This document shows positions 1-9,049 of a stretch of 64,000 nucleotides of DNA, piece after piece. Origin of the DNA: Corynebacterium riegelii (lineage in GTDB: Bacteria; Actinomycetota; Actinomycetes; Mycobacteriales; Mycobacteriaceae); NCBI RefSeq assembly GCF_016728505.1, contig NZ_CP068159.1, positions 2,294,001 to 2,358,000 on the forward strand. The letters are read 5' to 3'. Made by a program: the position numbers and the translations under genes. Each line of letters opens with the position of its first letter. Within the stretch, counting starts at the first letter, position 1. The notes below the pieces were generated by a model that was not told where the DNA came from, did not search any database, and saw only the letters and a list, made by a program, of their open reading frames with translations.

Positions 1-1802
<1,802 letters not shown>

Positions 1803-1809
1803 TTGTCTA

Positions 1810-1815
1810 AGTCTA
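1810..1815 (-). promoter_or_regulatory. -10 box of hisD, leaderless start
   Basis: TAGACT ends 7 nt before the hisD ATG at 1802; no ribosome-binding site lies between. This spacing puts the transcription start at or next to the start codon. A divergent -10 for the next gene lies 25 bp away. Confidence 0.6.
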
Positions 1816-1839
1816 TCCCTGTCAGCAGCGCCGCGGGCC

Positions 1840-1845
1840 TAAACT
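1840..1845 (+). promoter_or_regulatory. -10 box of the YbjN-type gene, leaderless start
   Basis: TAAACT followed by 7 nt (cacccac) and the ATG at 1853. No Shine-Dalgarno sequence is present, so a leaderless transcript is inferred. It is arranged divergently with the hisD promoter. Confidence 0.55.
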
Positions 1846-1852
1846 CACCCAC

Positions 1853-2884
1853 ATGGGTAGGCATAGGCGAGCGCGAGGGCGATTAGAGGACGGCCGAATT
1901 GATGAGCCGCTGGCAGAAGTCACCCTCGAACGCGTCGCCGAAGCGTTTTCCAGTCTGGGGTTGGAAGCGCTGTCTCGCCCCGATCGGGCGGTGGTCGGTC
2001 TACCCGCAGCAACAATAACGGTGTGGATCTCCTATCAGCGGCCGCAGACGCTGGTGGTTGATGCGGTAGATCGCATTCCTACAGCTTTTGAGGCTGCACC
2101 TGCCCTTTCCCGGTGGTGTAACCAGTGGAACCGCGATCAGTTGGGGCCCGTTGCGTCGTGCCGGCTCACAGATGCTGGTGATTTCCGGGTCCGTCTACGC
2201 GGCGCAATCCCCACCCGTTACGGACTGAGTGATTCGCAGTTACTGACCTTTCTCGCCCATTTTTACGGCCGGCTGCAGTCGTTCTCCACGCAACTGCGTG
2301 CGCAGACCTTGCCCATCGGTTTTGATACCCCCTTGCCGCCGGCACTGATGCGTGCGCAGGATCACCAGGCGTTGGTCAAGGAGCCTTTGCTTATCGACGC
2401 CCCATTGCACGCCCCCGACATCTACACCGCCACCCCCACACCCGTGTTTGCCCAGCCTGTGGACTTGGTGGCGCTCAAAGAATCGCTGGAGGCGCTTGAT
2501 TTTTCTTATGCGGTGACCGACGGAGTGATCGCAACCGGGGTGAACGGGGTGACATTTGCGCTGATGGTGGACGCGGGCACACACATCCGCGTGGCGTCCA
2601 TGTGGGATACCGGGCTGAGTGAGGATTCTGACTTCTTCAGCACGTGGCTTGCCTGCAACGATGTCGCCGAGCGAGCATTGGGCATCAGCGTGTACCTGCA
2701 CGAAGATTTAGACACGCTCCACGTGCAAGCTGAGGCATCGTTGCTTATAGAGGATGGCTTAAGTGATCAGCAGCGCGACAACTTTGTCATCACCGCAATC
2801 CTGTCCTGCCTGGGCGCAATCGATCGTGCGAGCGTGATTATTTCTGGGGCTACGCATGTTCAGTGGCCGCCAAGTACGCAATAA
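1853..2884 (+). CDS. YbjN domain-containing protein, two-domain
   Basis: 343-residue soluble protein with two halves that each resemble the YbjN / type III secretion chaperone-like fold. The N half is roughly residues 20-150 (FSSLGLEALSR, RWCNQWNRDQLGPVA); the C half is roughly residues 195-335 (LEALDFSYAVTDGVIATG, FFSTWLACNDVAERALGISVYL). Actinobacterial YbjN proteins are widespread but their function is unknown. Divergent from hisD. Its 3' end overlaps the convergent membrane-protein gene by 35 bp. There is no signal peptide or membrane segment. The family call is moderately sure; no function is claimed. Confidence 0.7.
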   Translation: MGRHRRARGRLEDGRIDEPLAEVTLERVAEAFSSLGLEALSRPDRAVVGLPAATITVWISYQRPQTLVVDAVDRIPTAFEAAPALSRWCNQWNRDQLGPVASCRLTDAGDFRVRLRGAIPTRYGLSDSQLLTFLAHFYGRLQSFSTQLRAQTLPIGFDTPLPPALMRAQDHQALVKEPLLIDAPLHAPDIYTATPTPVFAQPVDLVALKESLEALDFSYAVTDGVIATGVNGVTFALMVDAGTHIRVASMWDTGLSEDSDFFSTWLACNDVAERALGISVYLHEDLDTLHVQAEASLLIEDGLSDQQRDNFVITAILSCLGAIDRASVIISGATHVQWPPSTQ

Positions 2885-3317
2885 CGTTGCGCAGCCAGTA
2901 GATGATTGCCGCAACAGTCGGCGCGACAACCCACACCGCAGGCGTAGTCAGCGGCGGCGCAATACGGGTGGCATCACTGCGATGCTGCATCATGGACATC
3001 ACGTCACCCACCGCGATCACCGCAAACGTCGCCGCCACGGCAACTACGATCAGCCACACCAGGTAGCCGACGCGTTTGTGCTGGTGCCACGCAAGCGTAG
3101 ACAGCAATACGCCAATGACGGCGGTGATGACGCTGAGCCAGCCAACCGTGCCAAAGAAAGCGTTCGGATCACTGGCAACCTGATCAACCACCCCCGAAGC
3201 GTCAATCACCAAGGCGGGGCGCAGCAGCCCCCACGCCACCCCACCGACAATGCCAAACCCCAGCCCGGCAAGCAACAGCCCGGCGGCACTACCAATGGCT
3301 GGGGAAATACGCGGCAT
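2850..3317 (-). CDS. Four-helix membrane protein, DUF2567-like
   Basis: About 155 residues with four hydrophobic stretches: about 10-30 (AAGLLLAGLGFGIVGGVAWG), 55-75, 82-105 (GYLVWLIVVAVAATFAVIAV) and 128-145. This layout resembles the actinobacterial DUF2567 family, whose role is unknown. I chose the ATG at 3317 (MPRISPAIGS) rather than the upstream one at 3368, because the latter would lie inside the lipoprotein gene that ends at 3347. It probably shares an operon with that lipoprotein gene. Product known only as a membrane protein. Confidence 0.65.
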   Translation of the reverse strand: MPRISPAIGSAAGLLLAGLGFGIVGGVAWGLLRPALVIDASGVVDQVASDPNAFFGTVGWLSVITAVIGVLLSTLAWHQHKRVGYLVWLIVVAVAATFAVIAVGDVMSMMQHRSDATRIAPPLTTPAVWVVAPTVAAIIYWLRNVIAYLAATEHA

Positions 3318-3346
3318 ACTGCTGCTACTGCGGCGCTGCGGCTTGC

Positions 3347-4075
3347 TTAGTTCTTGCACACCTTCCACTTGCCGTCTTCCTTAGCAAAGAGCTGCACGCT
3401 CTCATTCTCACCGGCGTTGGACTTGCTGTGCACGGTGGCGGAAGCGCGGTCACCATCGACGCGGACGTCAGAGACGGTGATTTCAGAGCGCGGAATATCA
3501 AAGGCGCCGCCCTGGGCTTCCTGCTGCTCCATGATCTGCTCAACCATCTCCAGCGTCAGACCCTGGCTTTCAAACTGCTCCATCGCAGGCTCACGAACGT
3601 CAGCGCAAGAGTTGTCCAAGATCACGCGAGTCCACTTGGCAAAGGACTCAGGGTTGCTGATCTTGGTCACAACCTCTTCCATTTCCTTGCGCTCCGCCTC
3701 GGTGCCCTCACGGCCACCTGCCAGCGGTTCAAATTCTGGTGACTCCAGCCCGTCCTCAAGCGGGTTGATCAGGGTTGGAATCGCCTGATCTTCCTGCCTG
3801 CCTTCGTCCTTCTTCTCTCCCCCGTTGTTCTTCTTCTCCGCGCTGGTGGTCGGCTTCGACTCAGACGCCTTCGACTCTCCGCCTTCGGCGGAAGGTTCTT
3901 CAGCGACAGTGTTCTCCCCCGCCTCATTGGCAGCGCCCTGCGCAGTCGCCGCAGTGGAAAGACCGCCACCAGCGGTGGTTTCAGAATCAGAGCCGCACGC
4001 GGTGAGCGTGCAGGACATTACGACTGCTGCGGCGGCCACTGCGACAGACTTCTTCGAAGCAAAGGGAAGCGTCAC
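3347..4075 (-). CDS. Putative lipoprotein with acidic/Lys-rich linker
   Basis: 242 residues with a type II signal peptide: basic start, hydrophobic core and lipobox LTAC with Cys27. After the lipidation site comes a long low-complexity linker rich in Glu, Ala, Ser and Lys (about 30-105), then a folded domain (about 110-242) ending GKWKVCKN. That ending is a pattern seen in exported small-domain proteins with a wing-like beta sheet. The GTG start at 4075 has a GAGGAGAG ribosome-binding site about 10 nt upstream. Probably anchored on the outer face of the membrane. Function unknown; divergent from the TetR gene. Confidence 0.75.
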   Translation of the reverse strand: MTLPFASKKSVAVAAAAVVMSCTLTACGSDSETTAGGGLSTAATAQGAANEAGENTVAEEPSAEGGESKASESKPTTSAEKKNNGGEKKDEGRQEDQAIPTLINPLEDGLESPEFEPLAGGREGTEAERKEMEEVVTKISNPESFAKWTRVILDNSCADVREPAMEQFESQGLTLEMVEQIMEQQEAQGGAFDIPRSEITVSDVRVDGDRASATVHSKSNAGENESVQLFAKEDGKWKVCKN

Positions 4076-4155
4076 GGAACTAATCTCTCCTCAAATTTGG
4101 ACTACATCCAGTTGAAAATACTTCGGACTATTCTAACAGCGTCAAGCTGGGCTTA

Positions 4156-4209
4156 TTGTCCAACAGCCTTGTAAGCCCTCTGAATCCTTTCTGTGAGTAC
4201 AGTGGACAA
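4156..4209 (+). promoter_or_regulatory. TetR promoter with candidate operator half-sites
   Basis: TACAGT (4198-4203) ends 8 nt before the ATG at 4212, a leaderless arrangement. TTGTCCA (4156-4162) and its exact reverse complement TGGACAA (4203-4209, overlapping the -10 and start region) flank about 40 bp. Because TetR proteins usually bind dyads in their own promoters, these could be operator halves, though the separation is wide. Inference only. Confidence 0.35.
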
Positions 4210-4211
4210 CT

Positions 4212-4760
4212 ATGCAACTCACCGGCGCATCAATCACCGAGGCGGCGCTTGACATTCTGCGCCAATACGGGCTGGCGGATGTCACCATGCGCCGCGTTGC
4301 CACCTCTCTCGGCGTCGCCCCTGGCGCGTTGTACTGGCACATTGCCAACAAACAGGCGCTCATCGCATCCTTGGCAGAAGCGATTGTTGCCCCAGTTTTG
4401 GCCCCCGGAACGGACGATCCTGAAGCATTGTGCGCCCTACTTTATTCATGCGCGCTGGATATTCGGGACGGTGCTGAGGTTGTTGTCACTGCCCTCGGTT
4501 ACCCGGATGCTTCCCTTGGCACAGCACTGACACAGCGCTTTGAAGAGGTGGTTGAGGCGAGGGTGGGCAACGTGGCGTCGATAAGCAACAAGCGCGCTGC
4601 AGCGAGCGGACTGCTGCACATGACTCTGGGGGCAGCCGCCGTGGAACAGGCAGGGGCCCAGCTTGCACAGCTAACGGGTGAGTCAGCCACACGCAGCGAG
4701 CACGATCATGCAACGGCTGTTCGACTGCTGCTCAACGGCTTGTGTACGCCGCGCGTATGA
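4212..4760 (+). CDS. TetR-family transcriptional regulator
   Basis: 182 residues. The N-terminal helix-turn-helix (about 8-50) shows the classic TetR pattern: ALDILRQYGLADVTMRRVA, then LGVAPGALYWHIANKQAL. The C-terminal ligand/dimerisation domain is not assignable to a ligand. It is divergent from the lipoprotein gene and upstream of glgX. Its stop codon lies inside the first copy of a perfect 27-bp tandem repeat, and the second copy carries the glgX promoter. Target genes are unknown; autoregulation or control of the divergent lipoprotein is possible. Confidence 0.85.
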   Translation: MQLTGASITEAALDILRQYGLADVTMRRVATSLGVAPGALYWHIANKQALIASLAEAIVAPVLAPGTDDPEALCALLYSCALDIRDGAEVVVTALGYPDASLGTALTQRFEEVVEARVGNVASISNKRAAASGLLHMTLGAAAVEQAGAQLAQLTGESATRSEHDHATAVRLLLNGLCTPRV

Positions 4761-4790
4761 TCGGGCTTGTGTACGCCGCGCGTATGATCG
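4737..4790 (+). repeat. Perfect 27-bp tandem duplication at the tetR/glgX junction
   Basis: The 27 bases at 4737-4763 are repeated exactly at 4764-4790. Copy 1 holds the last codons and stop of the TetR gene. Copy 2 supplies TATGAT (4783-4788), 8 nt before the glgX ATG. Copy 1 carries the same TATGAT at 4756-4761. Confidence 0.95.
4783..4788 (+). promoter_or_regulatory. -10 box of glgX, leaderless start
   Basis: TATGAT, a near-consensus -10, is followed by 8 nt and the ATG at 4797 with no Shine-Dalgarno sequence. It lies in the second copy of the 27-bp tandem repeat; the same hexamer 27 bp upstream would start a transcript with a short leader. Confidence 0.6.
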
Positions 4791-4796
4791 ACCGAC

Positions 4797-6974
4797 ATGA
4801 CTGAAACCATCAACCAGCCCTCCGGCACCCCCGAGACACCGGAGACCTGGCCAGGGTCCGCTTACCCGCTGGGCTCGACGTATGACGGGGCGGGCACCAA
4901 CTTTGCACTTTTCTCCAGTGTTGCCACCAAGGTTGAGCTTTGTCTGATTGACCAGGACATGCAGGAAACCCGGGTCCCGCTGGAAGAGGTAGATAACCAC
5001 GTCTGGCACGCCTATCTCCCCGGCGTTTCCCCGGGCCAGCGCTACGGCTACCGCGTCCACGGCCCATGGGACCCGGAAAACGGCAAACGCTGCGACCCGA
5101 ACAAGCTGTTGGTCGACCCGTATGCGCGCGCGTTTGACGGGGAGTTTGACCAGCACTCCGCCCTGTTTTCCTACGACGTACACGCAGACAACCCGGGCAC
5201 TGGCCGCAACGAGGAAGACTCGCTCGGCCACACCATGCTTTCTGTGGTGATCAACCCATTTTTTGATTGGGGCGATGACCGCTCCCCCAACATCCCGGAT
5301 GAGGAAAGCGTGATTTATGAGTGCCATGTCAAGGGCATGACACAGCTGCACCCGGAGATTCCGGAAAACCTGCGCGGCACCTATGCCGGCATGGCACACC
5401 CGGCGATGGTGGAATACCTCACGGACCTTGGCGTAACCGCCATCGAGTTGCTGCCAGTGCACCAGTTTCTTCAGGACGATCGCTTGCGCGACCTGGGACT
5501 GCGCAACTACTGGGGCTACAACACGTTTGGCTTCTTCGCGCCTGAAAACCATTACGCCTCCTCCGACAAGCCGGGCGATGCGGTAGCTGAGTTCAAGCAG
5601 ATGGTGCGTGCCTACCACGAGGCGGGCATTGAGGTGATCCTGGATGTGGTGTACAACCACACCGCTGAGGGCAACCACATGGGCCCGACCATCGCGTTTC
5701 GCGGCATTGATAATGAGGCCTACTACCGCCTGGTGGACGGGGATCGCTTCCACTACATGGACTACACCGGCACCGGTAACTCGCTGAATGTGCGCGACCC
5801 GCACTCGCTGCAGCTGATCATGGATTCGCTGCGCTACTGGGTCACTGAGATGCACGTGGACGGGTTCCGCTTTGACCTGGCTTCCACCCTGGCGCGTGAG
5901 TTTTCTGACGTGGACCGCCTAGCCACGTTTTTTGACCTTGTGCAGCAGGATCCGATTGTCAGCCAGGTCAAGCTGATCGCAGAACCCTGGGATGTGGGTG
6001 AAAACGGCTACCAGGTTGGCAACTTCCCCGCGTTGTGGAGCGAGTGGAACGGCAAATACCGCGACACTATGCGTGACTTCTGGCGCGGTGAGGCATCCAC
6101 GTTGGGCGAGTTCGCTTCCCGCCTGACTGGTTCGTCTGACCTGTACCAGCACAACGGGCGCCGCCCAACGCACTCCATTAACTTCATCACCGCACACGAC
6201 GGCTTCACGCTCAATGACTTGGTCAGCTACAACGAGAAGCACAACGCGGCCAACGGTGAGGACAACCGTGATGGTGAAAGCCACAACCGCTCCTGGAACT
6301 GTGGTGTTGAGGGCCCCACGGATGACCCGGAGGTGCTGCAGCTGCGTGCACAGCAGCGCCGTAATTTCCTAACCACGCTGCTGTTATCCCAAGGCACACC
6401 GATGATTGCGCACGGCGATGAGTTCGCGCGCACTCAGAACGGCAACAACAACGTCTACTGCCAGGACAATGAGATTGCGTGGATGAACTGGGAGCTGCTG
6501 GAGGAATCCAAGGAGCTGCACGATTTCACCAAACGCCTCATTGCCATCCGTAAGGCCCACCCGGTGTTTCGCCGTCGCCGCTTCCTCAGCGGTGGCGCCT
6601 TGGGCGAGGACGTGCCGGATCGTGAGATTGCCTGGCTGACCCCGGATGGTCAGCTGATGGAGCAAAGCGACTGGGACTTCGCATTTGGCAAGGCGCTGAT
6701 GGTCTACCTCAACGGTGATGCCATTACTGAGGCGGATCGTCGCGGCCGCAAGGTCAACGATGATTCGTTTGCCCTGCTGTTTAATGCCCACTTTGAGGAC
6801 ATTGAGTTCACGGTGCCGCCGCAGCAGTTCGGCGCCAAGTGGGAGATGTTGATTGATACCACTGAGCCGCTTGGGTATCCCGAGGAGAAAACGGTGGTTG
6901 CGGCAGGCGATACGGTAGTGGTTCCGGCGCGTGCCACGCTGGTGCTTAAACAGGTCGAATCCCCGGTGAGGTAG
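4797..6974 (+). CDS. glgX: Glycogen debranching enzyme (isoamylase type)
   Basis: GH13 enzyme that hydrolyses alpha-1,6 branch points of glycogen or limit dextrin. 725 residues, usual length for GlgX/TreX. An N-terminal CBM48-like domain (about 20-130) precedes the (beta/alpha)8 barrel. The four GH13 regions are present: DVVYNH (283-288), GFRFDLA with nucleophile Asp360, AEPWD with acid/base Glu396, and TAHDGF with His467-Asp468. It feeds linear malto-oligosaccharides to the treY/treZ route encoded just downstream. The start is supported by the leaderless promoter; the next gene begins 7 bp after its stop. Confidence 0.96.
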   Translation: MTETINQPSGTPETPETWPGSAYPLGSTYDGAGTNFALFSSVATKVELCLIDQDMQETRVPLEEVDNHVWHAYLPGVSPGQRYGYRVHGPWDPENGKRCDPNKLLVDPYARAFDGEFDQHSALFSYDVHADNPGTGRNEEDSLGHTMLSVVINPFFDWGDDRSPNIPDEESVIYECHVKGMTQLHPEIPENLRGTYAGMAHPAMVEYLTDLGVTAIELLPVHQFLQDDRLRDLGLRNYWGYNTFGFFAPENHYASSDKPGDAVAEFKQMVRAYHEAGIEVILDVVYNHTAEGNHMGPTIAFRGIDNEAYYRLVDGDRFHYMDYTGTGNSLNVRDPHSLQLIMDSLRYWVTEMHVDGFRFDLASTLAREFSDVDRLATFFDLVQQDPIVSQVKLIAEPWDVGENGYQVGNFPALWSEWNGKYRDTMRDFWRGEASTLGEFASRLTGSSDLYQHNGRRPTHSINFITAHDGFTLNDLVSYNEKHNAANGEDNRDGESHNRSWNCGVEGPTDDPEVLQLRAQQRRNFLTTLLLSQGTPMIAHGDEFARTQNGNNNVYCQDNEIAWMNWELLEESKELHDFTKRLIAIRKAHPVFRRRRFLSGGALGEDVPDREIAWLTPDGQLMEQSDWDFAFGKALMVYLNGDAITEADRRGRKVNDDSFALLFNAHFEDIEFTVPPQQFGAKWEMLIDTTEPLGYPEEKTVVAAGDTVVVPARATLVLKQVESPVR

Positions 6975-6981
6975 ATACAAC

Positions 6982-8355
6982 ATGTTTGCAGTCCACGGTG
7001 CTCGGGTGACGGTAACTAACCGTGAGGTGGTGATTTCGCCGACGGTGCTTGAGGCGTCCCTGCGCGGTAACTCCGCGGATCGTGTGATCCCGCTTGCAGA
7101 GATCACTGGCATGACCGCGTTTGAAGGCGATGCGTGGTCGCCTAGCTCTTTGGAGCTTTTGCTTGGTAGCGGCGCGCTGACCCTTCACTTCTACCCCACC
7201 GAGCCTGACGGCCCGAAGGCTTTGGTTGCGCTGATTGAGGCCGCTCGTCGCGGCGAGGCGCCAGAGGCTGCGGCAGTTGATGGCGCAGCTGGCATCCCGG
7301 GCCTAAGTTTTGTGGCCCTGGATGTGGAAACCGCGAACCAGCAATGGGGTTCCATCTGCCAGATCGGCATGGTGAAGGTCATTGACGGTGAGGAAGTTGA
7401 CCGCGTGTCGTGGAAGTGCTGCCCGCCCAAAGGCCTTGACACGTTTGACCCGTTCAACGTGTCCATCCACGGCATTACGGCTGAAGATGTCGCTGACTGC
7501 CCGGCTGTTGGGGACATGATGGAAGATGTCGCCGCGTTTATTGGGGAGCTTCCCATGGTGGCGCACAACGCCCAGTTTGACGCCTCGGCGCTGCGCTACG
7601 CCTGCTTGGCCTCGGATGTGCCGGTGCCGCGGGTGATGTTTGCCTGCACGCTGGCGCTTGCGCGCGCCACCAAGCTTGATGTGCAAAACCACCGCCTGCC
7701 AACCCTGGCAGAGCATTTCAACGTTGCGCTGGATAATCACCACGACGCGGCAGCTGACGCCGCCGCCTGCGCGGGCATTCTGAACGGGCTTGCCCGGGGT
7801 GCTGGATACGAGGGCAGTCTCATGGGCTTTGTCCACGGCGCTGGGTTTGCGTTGGGTTCGATTGATCAGGACCGGGTGACCCCGGTGCTCAGGGACCGCT
7901 CTGGGGCAACGAGGGCGCTTCAGGCTAAGGCTGCCGAGGAAGGTTCGATGGCCGCGGTTGTGGATGCTGTGGTTGAGCCTGAGGGCAACAACCAGAATGT
8001 GGATGATGCCCCGAAGCGTAAGCGCCGGCCTGCTCCGTGGGATGCGGTGGCTACCCCGGATACGATCCCGGAGCCGGATGCGAAGGCGGACCCGAACTCC
8101 CCGCTCTATGGGGAGAACGTCACCCTGACGGGCGACTTTGAGCCCTTTGACAAGGGTGAGTTGTGGGCCGGCATCGCCGCGCACGGCGGCCAGGTGGGCA
8201 AGAACGTGACCAAGAAAACCACGATCTTGGTTGCTGGCGAGTGGGCGACGATGACGTCGAAGGAAAAGCGTGCCCGTGAGCTGCAGGAAAAGGGCCAGGA
8301 GATCCAGATCTGGACGGCAGCTCAGCTGTTGGAAGCGCTTGGCTACGACGAGTAG
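6982..8355 (+). CDS. DnaQ-like DEDDh exonuclease with C-terminal BRCT domain
   Basis: 457 residues in three parts. About 1-95 is a beta-rich domain resembling DUF4429/PH-like folds. About 105-270 is a DnaQ/epsilon-type 3'-5' exonuclease with Exo I FVALDVETAN, Exo II HNAQFDASALR and Exo III HHDAAADA. After a charged linker with KRKRRPAPW, about 375-457 is a BRCT domain (LYGENVTLTGDF, GKNVTKKTTILVAGE) like that of NAD-dependent DNA ligase. Probably a DNA repair or proofreading exonuclease with a phosphate/DNA-end binding tail. It starts 7 bp after glgX, so it is likely co-transcribed with it, although the functions differ. Confidence 0.85.
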   Translation: MFAVHGARVTVTNREVVISPTVLEASLRGNSADRVIPLAEITGMTAFEGDAWSPSSLELLLGSGALTLHFYPTEPDGPKALVALIEAARRGEAPEAAAVDGAAGIPGLSFVALDVETANQQWGSICQIGMVKVIDGEEVDRVSWKCCPPKGLDTFDPFNVSIHGITAEDVADCPAVGDMMEDVAAFIGELPMVAHNAQFDASALRYACLASDVPVPRVMFACTLALARATKLDVQNHRLPTLAEHFNVALDNHHDAAADAAACAGILNGLARGAGYEGSLMGFVHGAGFALGSIDQDRVTPVLRDRSGATRALQAKAAEEGSMAAVVDAVVEPEGNNQNVDDAPKRKRRPAPWDAVATPDTIPEPDAKADPNSPLYGENVTLTGDFEPFDKGELWAGIAAHGGQVGKNVTKKTTILVAGEWATMTSKEKRARELQEKGQEIQIWTAAQLLEALGYDE

Positions 8356-8411
8356 CAAAAGTTTTTCTCGGCGTAAGGGAACCGGGGCGGGTGATTCGCG
8401 GTCTAATACAT

Positions 8412-9017
8412 ATGCAGACAACACTTCTAGGCCACCGCTCCGTATCCCCTATCAACCACCAACTCTTTCCCCGGCTTGCCCGGCGCGACCCGCATGAGAC
8501 AAGTAGCGCCAAGGCGTGGATGACGCCCGGCTTTGGCGCGTCGACCGCGTTTGTGAGCCTGTCGCCTGGCCTGGTGTGCGCCTTCGAGGGGCCCAATGGT
8601 GATGTACTCACCCACCAGGAGGTCGGTGAGCTGGGTTTCAGCCCGCACCAGGCGTGGAATGCTGCGGCCCAGTCGTTGCGGGCAACGGCGATTACGGCTT
8701 CCGGTGTGCAGTTTTTCTCCCGCCCTGCGTCCGTCACGCTTGGTGCGCATGCCCCGCGCGGCGTGGAGGTCCGCGGTGATCTGCACACCGCGGCTGCCTG
8801 GTGTGCGCACCCGTTGACGTTTGGCATGTTGCACGCGCACTTTTCTTCGGTATTGAGCCCAACGCGGGATCTGGTGTTCTTCTCACGAGATCAGCGTGAG
8901 CTGTTTGTCTTTGATGCGGATCAGTTTGATGTCGCTCGCGCCTTGGGGCACGAGGGTGTGCTGTTATTCTCGCTCGGGTTTCCGCTGCTTGCCCGCACTC
9001 GCGTTTCGTTGGCGTAG
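8412..9017 (+). CDS. Conserved hypothetical protein
   Basis: About 201 residues, not recognised. No signal peptide or clear membrane helix; the C-terminal part (VLLFSLGFPLLARTRVSLA) is hydrophobic but short. The centre contains WNAAAQSLRATAITASGVQFF and ends of beta-strand-like segments. It sits between the exonuclease and treY on the same strand. The start is uncertain: ATG 8412 is taken, and an in-frame GTG at 8391 would add 7 residues. TAATAC lies only 2 nt before 8412, too close for a normal -10. No function can be assigned. Confidence 0.6.
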   Translation: MQTTLLGHRSVSPINHQLFPRLARRDPHETSSAKAWMTPGFGASTAFVSLSPGLVCAFEGPNGDVLTHQEVGELGFSPHQAWNAAAQSLRATAITASGVQFFSRPASVTLGAHAPRGVEVRGDLHTAAAWCAHPLTFGMLHAHFSSVLSPTRDLVFFSRDQRELFVFDADQFDVARALGHEGVLLFSLGFPLLARTRVSLA

Positions 9018-9036
9018 CCGATGGGCTGTGCGGCGC

Positions 9037-9042
9037 TAGGGT
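9037..9042 (+). promoter_or_regulatory. -10 box of treY, leaderless start
   Basis: TAGGGT, then 7 nt (tgtctgc), then the treY ATG at 9050. No ribosome-binding site lies between. This promoter would express treY and relS separately from glgX. Confidence 0.55.
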
Positions 9043-9049
9043 TGTCTGC

